Origin: Iris pallida
Taxonomy: Eukaryota > Streptophyta > Magnoliopsida > Asparagales > Iridaceae
Assembly (NCBI GenBank): GCA_029216955.1
Contig: JANAVB010012077.1
Span: forward strand, 29,293 to 93,292
Direction of reading: 5' to 3'
Length of the DNA: 64,000 nt
Below, in pieces: positions 22,397 to 34,730 of the stretch. Made by a program: the position numbers and the translations under genes. Numbering within the stretch: position 1 is the first letter of the stretch; every line of letters starts with the position of its first letter. A model generated the notes under the pieces. It did not search any database and was not told the DNA's origin. It saw nothing but the letters and a program-made list of their open reading frames with translations.

Positions 22397-23263
22397 ATGA
22401 CTTCACTAGGCGGTCATCATCTTCCACCTCTGGATGCTACCTTCATCCCGACGGCTAATTTACTTTCTTCTTCTGGGATAATACTACTAAAACCAGAAGC
22501 CAATTACCAACCAGTATTCTATCTATACAGTCAGCAGTCCCGTGAACTGATGAGAAAAATGGGATATAACCTGCAAAAAGCTTCCATTTTGAATGATGGA
22601 AAGGGGTCCCCTATACCTCTCTCTCTCTATCTTCAGCACAACCAGTCCCGTGTTGGCTTAGGATACTGGACAAATCCTTTGTCGCTTCAGAAGAAGTTCT
22701 TGAAAAATAAGCTTCAAATGAAGAATTGCAGTATGGTTTCCTTCTCACCAACTCTAGAAGAGGAAGCCATGACCGATACCAGATCTGGGAGACTCTATCT
22801 CAGAGACTATCCAGAGGGACAAGAGAATGCAGTTATTCCACCTATAATCCCTGATGTCCCTTCAACATCTTCTCTGCATGTTGTTAATATTCCATCAGCT
22901 TCATCGCCTCCAGTGGAACCGACTCCTTCCAAACCAACAGCGGCCGACAAAGGCAAACAGCCAGTTCGCTTCGATAAAATATTGAAGAAAACTCTACCTT
23001 TTGGATTGGAGAAGCCATATAACTTTAACATATTGGCTCAGCTAGCAAATACTCCGACAAGGTTATCATTTTTCGAGCTTCTACGTCTCTCGAGGAAAAC
23101 TCGAAAAACACTCAACGAAGCTTTAATACAAGCCGACGCTTCTCTGGCCCGCCTCAAGAAACCAAACGAGGAACCTGTAGGCTATTTTTACTGGCATAGT
23201 GTGATGGAGCTGATTTCCAATATCACCATCACACAAGATGACATACTTCTGGAAGACAATTGA
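22397..23263 (+). pseudogene. Gag-pol linker of element B, upstream of protease
   Basis: A 288-codon frame. Its N-terminal half has YSQQSRELMRKMGYNLQKA and a GLGYWTNP word, a Gly-rich G-patch-like arrangement. The same arrangement recurs at 34310-34470 in B and 41120-41240 in A. Its C-terminal half has KGKQPVRFDK and YNFNILAQLANTPTRLSFFE, shared with element A. The function of this linker in Tat elements is not established to my knowledge. It ends with a stop (22 bases of spacer) before the protease domain. Confidence 0.7.
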
Positions 23264-23289
23264 CATGATTGACCTCTCTATTTCATAGG

Positions 23290-24067
23290 GTATGTCGATA
23301 CAATAAAAGTCGATCGCATCCTAATTGACCCTGGATCTGCACTCAGCATTATGCTAAAGACTCTATTGGATGCACTAAAGATCCTAGTCCATAATCTCTC
23401 TACAACAATCACAACTATTTTGGGATTCAATTTCGGGAGAAGTGAACCAGTAGGAATGATTCGCCTGAAAGTTCAAATTGGCAATCTTCGTACGAAGGTC
23501 ACTTTTTATGTGATTGACAATCATGACTCCTACAATGCTTTGTTAGGAAGACTATGGTCGCATGAACACAACATTGTGCCCTCCACTCTCTACCAATTCT
23601 TTAAATATATTGATGAAAACAGAGAAGTCCAAAAGGAAGTGGCTGGTCTTAATCCCTTCCGGAGCGTCGAAGCATATTTTACTAACTCCAGGATGTATAA
23701 AGAAGAGTTCATGAAAGTCTTACTGACCATGGACATTGAGGAATATCAAAAGGACAGTACAGATGATGTCCTTATGATTTCGGTCAAAGGACATACTTCT
23801 CGTCCTTCATCTTCTTAAACTTTAATTATCCATCTTTCTTCTTCCGTCAAACATCCTTTTATCGAGAAGACTGAGCATAGGGAGCTCAGCTCTTCTGAGC
23901 CACTTGTTATTGAACCTTGTCATAACAAGCCTTCTCTTTCTCCTTCTTTTCCTCTGGTTATCAATCTTAGCAAGCCATCGGTTAAGATCACGAGCCATGT
24001 TGTAAATGATGATGTAATTATCGATAAAGTAGCATCTCCTTTGCAGTATACTGATGTCAACTACTAT
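23290..24067 (+). pseudogene. Aspartic protease of Tat element B
   Basis: GYVDTIKVDRILIDPGSALS contains the retroviral-type active site DPGS (usual D-S/T-G), followed by ILGFNFGRSEP and the flap-like YNALLGR word. A frame from 23351 to 23818 carries most of the domain. The sequence ends in CTACTAT at 24061-24067, the insertion site of element C, and coding similarity continues at 34077. In the family this enzyme cuts the element's own Gag-Pol. A stop at 23816 precedes the insertion. Confidence 0.82.
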
Positions 24068-27000
24068 TGTAAAACCCTTAAATTTTTAATATATTTTTAT
24101 CAATTTTGGTACTGATTTAAAATTTTTTTATTGTATATCGCATAGTCGTATTGTACGTTGTGCGCAAGCGGCATATTCGTAAATTGATCGTCGAGTGCGA
24201 ATATGTGCGAGGTACATATTTTTGTAAATATTTTTAGAAGCTTGATTTTTTTAAATAATAAATAATAAATAATTTTCGATTATTTTAAAAGTTGTAACAT
24301 ACGTCATATTGGAATTTCTAACTCTTTATTTTACATTATTAAAGGTTTTATAAATAGTAATTTAGAAAACTATCTTTATGTAAATATTTCTTGCATATGA
24401 GGTACATGAATTTAAATTCATATATATAATTCCATTTTGAAATTATTGATATTAATATTTTATTATTCAAAAATATTTATAAATATTTACTATTTTCGAA
24501 ATTTTTATCATGGATATTTTGGAAAATATATTTGGAAAATTTTCGTGGCCATTTTAGATCTCAATTTGATTTTATGGTTTTAATTTAAAAAGTTTAAAGG
24601 TATAATTTATATTTATATTTGAGTTTAGATGATCTAGAATTAAATTAGAATTTAATTTAAATTTAGATATGATTTATTTGAATTAAAATTCATATTATCT
24701 ATTGGGGATTTAATCAAATCTCAATTCCTATCCAACTGGGAATTCCCACATCCTATAAATAGGCAGGTACTCGTCCATAATTTGCTACCATCCAAATTGT
24801 GCATCGTATCTGTGTCTCCCTACGTCCACTATATTTTCCAGTACATATACATCGTTCGTTCCCGTGTCCGACATGACGGACACAGATCTGTTCCCGTGTC
24901 TCGCAGGACACAGCCACCGATCCTTCTCTGTCGTGTCAGGACAGCCCCCGATACGACGATGTCCCCTACCCGTTCCACTGTCATCGCTACTGCAGCACCG
25001 CCTTCCTCCACCTTCTCTGGCCAGCCCCTGTCCACACAGCCATTCGCAACCAACCCTCGCCCAACCCCGACCAATCGCTGTCGCATGACCACCACCCCGC
25101 TATGGCCATCTCCGGCCAGCGGACTCCCCCAGACCCGTAAACACCAGTCACAACAACATGAGAAATAGAGAGAAGGGAACCCTAACACTAAACTCACCCC
25201 GGTGAAGCTGTCGTGCCGACCGCCGGTGATGCCTCGTCATACGCCGCCTCCAGCGCCCATCAACTCTGGCTTCGGCGAGTACCATCCGCTGCCTCCACAA
25301 AATTCGGTGCCACCATCAGCCACCGCGTCCCCGGTGCTCCGTCCCCTAGAAATTCGGCACCGTCTCTCCCAGTCGCTCCGCCCGCGCGCCGATTGCCGTG
25401 CCGCACCACCGTCCCTCCTCCGCTGTCAACTCCGTACGCCTCCACCATCCAGATCTATAACCGACGCGAGCAGCTCCCCTCCGCCGTCCTTGCCGAAGAC
25501 GCCGAGCCGGAGATCTTTCGGTGATGCCCGATCCTCTCCGCCCGGCGTCCGAGTCGCCTCCGATCTCCGACTTCCACCCGCCTCCGCCGGATCAGTCCAT
25601 GCCGAGCGCCCTCCGCGACCGCCCCACTCCGTACGCCGCCAAGCCGCGTCCCCGCTCCGACTGACCGTCGATCTTCCTCTTCCGTCGATCGCTCCATGCC
25701 ATGCGCGACCGCCCCCTTCCGTTGGCCGCCCTCCGAGCCTCGCAGGAGCACGCGCCACCGGCGACCCTCAAGTGAGTGCTCACCCGCTTCCTCTTTTCCC
25801 TTTTTTTCACTGTCCCACCTCTCTCTCTTTCTCTCTCTCTCATACTGTATAGTTTGTGTGGTTAATATTTGGGAAAGGAAGGAGCAATATTTTGGGTTCT
25901 TATTATTATTATTATTATTATTATTAGAATCATTATTACTATATTTATTTTTACTGTATATAAGTTACAAATTCTATCAATAGTATGTTCTATAAATTGT
26001 ATTATCAATATACAAAATAAAAATATCAATATATTTAATATTTGTGAGAAATTACCAGTAAATTAGTTTATGGTATTTTTTATGTAGATTTAACCTACAA
26101 ATTATTTTGACAAAAAAATTACTTTTAGTTTTTAGATTCTTACGTATTTCGAATAAGAAAAATGTAGACGCCAATTTATAGAGTGATTTTCAAAGTATTT
26201 TCAAATAATTATCTACATTATCTTAACTAACAAAATATGGTTTCCTATCTATGAGCATATTTTGCTGAAAAACAATTTAAGTATATATTTATTTCAAAGA
26301 TTTTTTTTTAAAATATAGTTTTAAATTATTATAAATAATTTCTACAAATTGTTTGCTATCCCATAAAATCTCCTTCGATTATCATCATTAATCGCGACTA
26401 ACCGTATACTTCTATTTTCTTGTAAATTCGGACCCTTCCTCATCGGCTACGACTAATGGAACTTTCAGAATATCGCACCACAATCGGCGTAACACCAGGC
26501 AAGACAGCTTGCCTTTACTATTTAATTTCTTGCTCAATATCATGCATGCTTTTTCTTTATGTTATTCTTTCAAAACTATGTATAGATGCAAATTATTATA
26601 CTTTATGCAATTGACGTAGAGTTAAGGGACCACCGTATGTTTAGTGCATCTCATAAACTGTCACGATGTGCCACGAATTGTGTGTGAGTTGTGAGTCGCA
26701 TATAGATGCGGACTTGCGTGCTGACTGATCATTGGTGCATACAGGCCGTACGTTAGGATATAACTGCTAATAGATTGTGTTGAAGACTTGGCAGTTATTA
26801 AGGATTAAACAGTATCGTGGAGACGATACATGTATAGTATCATTGGGGGGAGGGGACAGTTATTAGCGTAGGGGCTACATTTTATTTTTACACACATTTT
26901 GGGCCGAGGGTGACTCTTATGAGCACTACCTTCTGTCCAGGGCCGATAGTGACTCGGATGAGCGCTACTTACTGCCACTCTTTATTTACTCTGCTGAGCC

Positions 27001-27508
27001 TACAACTCCTGCGTAGAACGTTGTCCTCAAAGTGCATATCACCTAGAATGGTTAGGAACCTTTACTCATGCATACTTTTTTGTTGAGCTTTATTATTCAG
27101 TTTATTAGCATGATATTATGTGTCTTGTTACGTCCCTCTGAGGACCTAGTTTTTCCCCAGGTGTGTGTTTATGTTTTCTGCAGGTGTTTCTAGCCAAGGC
27201 CGTGATCTTTCCAATTTCTCGAAGATGATTGCTCTTAGTTCGTTTTATCATTTTGTCGATCGCTTTCTTGTACATTTATATCATTGAGATAGTTGGTAGT
27301 GGACTTTGTCTCCGTCCAACGGTTGTACCATAACTATTCAAGTTGATCCTATCTTTATTTTATTATATAATTGTTGATAAGATTTAGCATGTCTTGGTTC
27401 TCAACATTTTACAGCTTATGTATACATACGACGGTCCACATACTTCGTATGTATACAGCTGGCATGATTACGTTCTAGTCCTACGTATTTTGGGACTGGG
27501 GCGTTATA
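24068..27508 (+). repeat. 5' LTR of element C
   Basis: Very similar to 30600-34076 along its length. Regions in order: AT-rich U3 (24068-24750), TATA box, a GC-rich leader (24860-25770) with an abrupt change in composition, CT and ATT microsatellites (25820-25925), then AT-rich U5-side sequence. ORFs of 60-216 codons in the GC-rich part are not kept in the other LTR: frames change at small indels, and the 3' LTR has about 60 extra bases near 31850-31910. Confidence 0.95.
24754..24761 (+). promoter_or_regulatory. TATA box in the 5' LTR of element C
   Basis: TATAAATA in the context CATCCTATAAATAGGCAGG, identical in the 3' LTR at 31285-31292. The GC-rich leader starts about 100 bases downstream, so transcription probably starts near 24785. 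Confidence 0.75.
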
Positions 27509-30500
27509 TGTTTTTGTGGTGGCCCATGCAGGTCAAGTTTGCCGTTTCGGTTACATGACTATACCGAGCGGGCCTGCAATATAGGATTAGAATCTAGGAA
27601 TCTCATCCACATACTTGATCACCTTCCTTGACCTTCCTTGATTTCCATATTCCGACTCCCGTGGCTTTCCTTGATTTTTGCATCTAGCTTGAACTCTTTC
27701 TACCAACACCCTATCATCTCGTACTTAAACATGGTTAGAAAGATGACTACACTACTATATACTTATTGGTCAACACTATGGCTAGAAGGATTATATTGAC
27801 AAATAATATCCATTGAGGTTATAATTGAGTATAAAGGCATTTTTTCTAGAGATATGATCTCAAGGATTAGTTAATTTCAAGTTGGGTAGTAGCATATTAC
27901 CGCCTTCAAAGGATAGGTAGAATTTTATTATTACAAGGTGGTATACACAAGAGGATAGCTAGATCGAGAAAACAAATTTTTGGATTTACGAAATTTTTGA
28001 AATGGTGAAATAGTTATGATTTATTAGGGATATGAAATCGATTGAGAAATAAATTAAGTTTTTATATTGTGACGCATGATTTACGGTTTGGATTGTAATA
28101 TTAGAAAGCTTATCTCGAGATTATTTAAGGAATTTTAATTATGATTTTTAGACAACTAGAGAAGATGAAAGTTTAGTTTGAGAGAGCTTGAGGTTTAAAA
28201 TCGAGTCGTATGATTTATAAGTTTATTTAATTTGAGTTGAAGAAAGGATGGTAAAATTTTGGTTTAAATATTTGGAGGTTATGAAAGCGACTTTGAAGGA
28301 AAAAAATTAATTTTAAATTGGGTCATATGATCTATGATTTAAAAAGTTAATTAGATTTCAAGTTTAAGCCTTGGTTATGGATATTTAAATTTTGAAAAAA
28401 AAAGATTTAATTTGAGTTACATGAATTGCGATTGATGAAACGGGCCAAAAGTTTATCTCAAGGTACATTTGAGAATTGGAAAATTTTAAAAGTGATAGCT
28501 TATTATTTAGTTGTGCCGCATTAGATATGATGAAAGTTATTTGGAATTATTTAAAGGAAATTAAACTTTAAGGAGCATCTTGGGATTTTATTTCGAAACT
28601 GTTGAGGAACTTGAAATTTGAAATTAGATCATATATTGGTAGAGGACCAAGAAGCAAGCAAGTCACCCTAATGGGATACAAATATTCCTCATTTGCCATG
28701 ATAGTTGTATGTACTCGAGTGTAGTTAAGTCATATGCCAGACTATGTGAAGATATCTCAATTTTGACTCACTCGACATTCCCTCAAACCTAGATTTATCG
28801 TGACTTTCTCATACTCCATCTAAGTGTCTATAATATCTTTAGAAACTGTATTCTAACTTATTTTACCTTGATTTACTCGAATCTGAATTATCTTATTTCG
28901 TGCTTTAACTTGGTCAATTATTTCGTGCGTTGATCATTATCTCATGAACTCCCACTTTCTATTTTAATTCTTTTGTGTCCTTTACCGTGACTTGGGTATT
29001 TGGAGCACGAGACCAGCTGTTTCATCCCAACCGATTTCACATGCAAGACCTAGCCGAGCCCACCTTCATGTAGGTATATCACGTGCCACTAAAACACGTC
29101 TTATTGTACTCTAATTTCTTGATACGACTTTCGGGTCGAATAAGCTAAACTGTAACATTTACCATAATACCGATATATTTACCGACCATGGATCTCGATT
29201 CAATTCCTTCAACCCGATATGTGATAGTGTTCTACTTAATTCCTTAAATGCTTAGCCTGTGTTTATTGTTAACCCGTGCCTTTTATTTTTAGTTCATTAT
29301 CTTAAATTGCTTAGGCCCTTAAATTTAATTTTCGAGCAGAAATTAGTATTTATTAACCAAACCCTATCACGACCATTGAGCCTAACCAATATATTCTCCT
29401 AAATCATTTTGATTTTTCTCTTCGAAAATTTTATTTTGCTCTGCTATTATCTATGCAACCCTATTCTTGTGAATCCTTGGGTTTAGATAAAGATTTGTTT
29501 ATGACACCCTTTGGTTAGACATGGACTAGATTGGGAGGCATCATAAATGAGATTAGTGGCTTAATCAAATAAAATGATTCGCGATTATGAGACATTAGTT
29601 AAATATGCTATTTGATTAAGAGGTGTGAAATTATGTTTTGGGAAGATCAAAGGATAGTATATTTGCGAGTGCCAAAAGGTTTGAGATTAATCCAAAGTTG
29701 AAATGAATTTTATGTTGATAAAATTTTCTTTATGTTGATAAATAAATCTAAATTTTCTAGAAGAGTTTGACCTTACTTCAACTATCTTGATTAAAGATTT
29801 TGAAATTTGAATTTCAAGGAAATTCAAGCTTGAGGAAATGCGCATAATTACGTTGGAAAAGAAGGAAAGAGATTCATTGAATATCTATTTTGAGGAGAGT
29901 ATGAGTGGCAAAATCTATTGGGAGAAAATATCTATGTATATATAGGTATGATGGAGAGATGTAAAATTTAAATTTGTTTTTTGACTTATCTAATTTCGAT
30001 CGTTCGGATAGCGGATTCAATAGTGGGAATTCAAGATTTTGTGAGTAGACCTTGGAGGTAAAAGAAATGAATGAAGTTTAGTTGAGAAAATATTTATATA
30101 ACTTGGAGGAAGTAAAATTTGAAAGTTATTCTAGATTTACGGCATTCTATAACGAGATGGATTATATGAGTATTAGAAAAGGAAGGTGTGCTTCCGAAAA
30201 AGGGTAAGTTTATGAGATATCAATTTATGAGAAAAAAAATCGAAGTTTCAAGGATTGTATTGATAAAGGGATAATGAGTATTCAAAATTTTAACATATTA
30301 AACTCACCCGACAATAATAAGCTAGCGGTCCAAATTTGAGATAAAGGAGGCTATTGCCTATTTACAAGGATTGCACAACTAAAGGATATGTGGTAGCGTT
30401 GATTGAACTTAAAGGTTGATAGGTTGTCATGCGTGACCAATCTTCTAAACCGTTTAAAGTTTCATTGAATATCGTCTCTCTCTCTCGTCCGATAATTTAA

Positions 30501-30599
30501 ATCTAGATTTTATTATGGCAAACCTCTTCTACTCCTCAACACTACCTATCCTGACTATTCCTAAATTTCGAGGACGAAATTCTTTTAAGTTGGGTAGGA
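27509..30599 (+). other. Interior of element C: noncoding, with an end-of-pol remnant
   Basis: Starts with TGTTTTT and the conserved GTGGTGGCCCATGCAGGTC block (27516-27534). Afterwards the sequence is AT-rich with no long frame on either strand and no gag, RT or integrase motif that I can find. Just before the 3' LTR, 30565-30599 reads CGAGGACGAAATTCTTTTAA then GTTGGGTAGGA. In frame this gives a short FEDEILL-like word, as found at the end of pol in Tekay-type elements. That fits a derivative of a coding element. Confidence 0.65.
27516..27534 (+). other. Conserved post-LTR block of element C
   Basis: GTGGTGGCCCATGCAGGTC, eight bases inside the LTR, identical to the minus-strand block at 895-913 in element 1. 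It suggests a shared primer or packaging function; this is inference. Confidence 0.6.
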
Positions 30600-32477
30600 T
30601 GTAAAACCCCTAAATTTTTAATATATTTTTATCAATTTTGGTACTGATTTAAAAATTTTGCATTGTACATCGCATAGTCGTATTGTACGTTGTGCGCAAG
30701 CGACGTATTCATAAATTGATCGTCGAGTGCGAATATGTGTGAGGTACATATTTTTGTAAATATTTTTAGAAGCTTAATTTTTTCAAATAATAAATAATAA
30801 ATATTTTCGATTATTTTAAAAGTTGTAAAATACGTCATATTGGAATTTCTAACTCTTTATTTTATATTATGAAAGGTTTTGTAAATAATAATTTAGAAAA
30901 CTATCTTTATGCAAATATTTCTTGCACATGAGGTACATGAATTTGAATTCATTTATATAATTCCATTTCAAAATTATTGATATTAATATTTTATTATCCA
31001 AAGATATTTACAAATATTTACTATTTTCAAAATTTTTATTATGGATATTTTGGAAAATATATTTGGAAAAATTTCGTGGCCATTTTAGATCTCAATTTAA
31101 TTTTATGGTTTTAATTTAAAAAGTTTAAAGGTATAATTTATATTTATATTTGAGTTTAGATGATCTAGAATTAAATTGGAATTTAATTTAAATTTAGATA
31201 TGATTTATTTGAATTAAAATTCATATTATCTATTGGGGATTTAATCAAATCCCAATTCCTATCCAACTGGGAATTCCCACATCCTATAAATAGGCAGGTA
31301 CTCGTCCATAATTTGCTACCATCCAAATTGTGTATCGTGTCTGTGCCTCCCTACGTCCACTATATTTACCAGTACATATACATCGTTCGTTTCCGTGTCC
31401 GACATGCCGGACACAGCTTTGTTCCCGTGTCTCGTAGGACACAACCACCGATCCTTCTCTGTCGTGTCAGGACAGCCCCCGAAATGACGACGTCCCCTAC
31501 CCGTTCCACTGTCATCGCCACCGCAGCACCGCCTTCCTTCACCTTCTCCGGCCAACCCCTGTCCACACAGCCATTCGCAACCAACCCTCGCCCAACCCCG
31601 ACGAATCCGCTGTCGCCTGACCACCACCCCGCTATGGCCATCTCCGGCCAGCGGACTCCCCCAGACCCGCAAACACCAGTCACAACAACATGAGAAATAG
31701 AGAGAAGGGAACCCTAACCCTAAACTCACCCCGGTGAAGCTGCCGTGCCGACCGCCGGTGATGCCTCGCCATGCGCCGCCTCCAGCGCCCGTCAACTCCG
31801 ACGCCCGCGAGTACCATCCGCCGCCTCCACAAAATCCGACGCCACCATCGCAGAACCCTCCTACTGCCGCACCGCGCCAGCCGCCGACCAAGTCGACCCC
31901 GACCTCCATCAGCCACCGCGTCCCCGGTTCTCCACCCCCTGAAAATTCGGTACCGTCTCTCTCAGTCGCTCCGCCCGCACGCCGATCGCCGCGCCACCGT
32001 CCCTCCACCGCTGTCAACCCCGTGCGCCTCCACCATCCATATCTGTAACCGATGCGAGCAGCTCCCCTTCGCCGTCCTTGCCGGAGACGTCGAACCAAAG
32101 ATCTTCCGGTGATGCCCGATCCTCTCCGCCCGACGTCCGAGTCGCCTCAGATCTCCGACTTCCATCCGCCTCCGCCGGATCAGTCCGCGCCGAGCGCCCT
32201 CCACGACTGCCCCGCTCCGTATGCTGCCAAGCCGCGTCCCCGCTCCGACTGACCGTTGATCCTCCTCTTCCGCCGGCCGCTCCATGTCGTGCGCGACCGC
32301 CCCCTTCCGCTAGCCGCCCTCCGAGCCTCGTTGGAGCACGCGGCACCGGCGACCCTCTGGTGAGTGCTCACCCGCTTCCTTTTTCCCCTTTTTTTCACTG
32401 TCCTACCTCTCTCTCTCTCTCTCATACTGTATAGTTTGGGTGGTTAATATTTGGGAAAGGAAGCAGCAATATTTTGG

Positions 32478-32509
<32 letters not shown>

Positions 32510-34076
32510 CATTATTACTATATTTATTTTTACTGTATATAATTTACAAATTCTATCAATAGTCTGTTCTATAAATTGTATTATCAATATACAAAATAAA
32601 AATATCAATATATTTAATATTTGTGAGAAATTACCATTAATTTAGTTTATGGTATTTTATATGTAGATTTAACTTACAAATTATTTTGACAAAAAAATTA
32701 CTTTTAGTTTTTAGATTCTTACGTATTTCGAATAAGAAAAATGTAGACTCCAATTTATAGAGTGATTTTCAAAGTATTTTTAAATAATTATCTATATTAT
32801 CTTAACTAACAAAATATGGTTTCCTATCTATGAGCATATTTTGCTGAAAAACGATTTAAGTATATATTTATTTAAAAGATTTGTTTTAAAAATATAGTTT
32901 TAAATTATTATAAATAATTTCTACAAATCGTTTGCTATTCCATAAAATCTCCTTCGATTATCATCATTGATCGCGACTAACCGTATACTTCTATTTTCCT
33001 GTAAATTTGGACCCTTCCTCATCTACGACTAATGGAACTTTCAGAATATCGCACCACAATCGTTGTAACACCAAGCAAGACACCTTGCCTTTACTGTTTA
33101 ATTTCTTGCTCAATATTATGCATGCTTTTTCTTTATGTTGTTCTTTCAAAACTATGTATAGATGCAAATTATTATACTTTATGCAATTGACGTAGAGTTA
33201 AGGGACCACCGTATGTTTAGTGCATCTCATAAACTGTCACGATGTGCCACGGATTGTGTGTGAGTTGTGAGTCGCATATAGATACGGACTTGCGTGCTGA
33301 CTGATCATTGGTGCGTACAAGACGTGCGTTCGGATATAACTGCTAATAGATTGTGTTGAATACTTGGCAGTTATTAAGGATTAAACAGTGTCGTAGAGAC
33401 GACGCATGTATAGTATCATTGGAGGGAGGGGACAGTTATTAGCGTAGGGGCTACATTTCATTTTTAAACACATTTTGGGCCGAGGGTGACTCTTATGAGC
33501 ACTACCTTCTGTCCAAGGCCGATAGTGACTCAGATGAGCGCTACTTTCTGCCACTCTTTATTTACTCTGCTGAGCCTACAGCCCCTGCGTAGAACATTGT
33601 CCTCAAAGTGCATATCACCTAGAATGGTTAGGAACCTTTACTCATGCATACTTTTCTGTTGAGCTTTATTATTCAATTTATTGGCATGATATTATGTGTC
33701 TTGTTACGTCCCTCTGAGGACCTGGTTTTTCCCCAGGTGTGTGTTTATGTTTTCTACAGGTGTTCTAGCCAAGGCCGTGATCTTCCCCATTTCTCGAAGA
33801 TGATTGCTCTTGGTTCGTTTTATCATTTTGTCGATCGCTTTCTTGTACACTTATATCATTGAGATAGTTGGTAGTGGACTTTGTCTCCGTCCAACGGTTG
33901 TACCATAACTATTCAAGTTGATCCTATCTTTATTTTATTATACAATTGTGGATGAGATTTAGCATGTCTTGGTTCTCTATATTTTACATCTTATGTATAC
34001 GGTCCATATACTTCGTATGTATACAGCTGGCATGATTACGTTCTAGTCCTACGTATTTTGGGACTGGGGCGTTACA
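30600..34076 (+). repeat. 3' LTR of element C
   Basis: Partner of 24068-27508. It ends GGGGCGTTACA, then the duplication ACTAT and the resumed coding sequence of element B (CTATGCTCAATGTTATCTAG). Differences from the 5' LTR are scattered substitutions and small indels. The insertion is therefore not brand new but is the youngest of the full LTR elements here. Confidence 0.95.
31285..31292 (+). promoter_or_regulatory. TATA box in the 3' LTR of element C
   Basis: TATAAATA, the counterpart of 24754-24761. It could drive outward transcription into the RT region of element B. Confidence 0.65.
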
Positions 34077-34730
34077 ACTATGCTCAATGTTATCTAGAAA
34101 TCCTAGATAACTTTGAACCTCTTACATTAGGAGCAGTTTAACCTCTTCAAGACTAAGTATCACTTGAATTAGCATAAGATTTATTCTTTCTGGTCCCCTC
34201 CCGGAAGAAGGATGAACATCCTATCCTCTTCAGCAAAGGATTGCATCAAAAGGCTATGCCCGATAGCGTGGCTGAAAATGACGATAGTGGACGACTTCAA
34301 CTACGTCGTTACAGTCAACAATCGAAGAACATCATCCAAAAGATGGGCTATAATTTCAAAACTGGCCTCAATGGTAGTAGGGGAAGGCGAACTCATATTC
34401 GTATCCCTGCTACAAAAGGAAAGTCACTACAATACTACAACAAAACAAAATATGGATTGAGCTATACTTCACCGATCATAACCCCAGATGCGTCTGAGTC
34501 TGACAAAGAGGAGCGATCTAACTCTTCTGACTCTGCCTTACGGGATTCAGACACCAGTGTAGGGCACGTCCATCGAGTGACTCTATCTTCTAATATGGTG
34601 ACTGCCGAGTTCTCCGATGACGAAGACGATTTTGTAAAAGCCTTGAATCTGATCCTTAGGCACAAAGGATGGATACTCAATGGGAACTTCGCTTCGACCA
34701 ATGCGAGATACCTACCGAAGATCAGTTAGT
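34077..34730 (+). pseudogene. Protease-RT linker of Tat element B
   Basis: Coding resumes after element C with YAQCYLEILDNFEPL-like sequence. The 162-codon frame 34241-34729 has SQQSKNIIQKMGYNFKTGLN, a GRRTHIRIPATKGKSLQYY block and TKYGLSYTSP, the Gly-rich linker also seen in A. Acidic SDKEERSNSSDSALRDSDTS follows. Stops separate it from both the protease and the RT. Confidence 0.7.

Larger units (their letters stand above)
24068..34076 (+). mobile_element. Element C: 10-kb LTR retrotransposon without coding capacity, nested in B
   Basis: LTRs 24068-27508 (3441 bp) and 30600-34076 (3477 bp) flank a 3.1-kb interior. The 5-bp duplication ACTAT is exact (24063-24067 and 34077-34081). LTR ends are TGTAAAACCC and GGGGCGTTATA/GGGGCGTTACA. 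The interior has no frame above about 60 codons, so this is a LARD-like (large retrotransposon derivative) or heavily decayed element. The LTR size, the end sequences and a shared block next to the LTR tie it to the family of element 1, probably Tekay-like. Confidence 0.95.

Noticed and set aside
25202..25852. 216-codon Pro/Ser/Arg-rich ORF in the 5' LTR of element C
   Set aside because: The frame is not kept in the 3' LTR, where small indels shift it. Open frames appear on both strands because the block is GC-rich.
31316..32098. 260-codon minus-strand ORF in the 3' LTR of element C
   Set aside because: Same GC-rich block; the 5' LTR counterpart is not open in this form. Low-complexity Gly/Arg/Trp composition.
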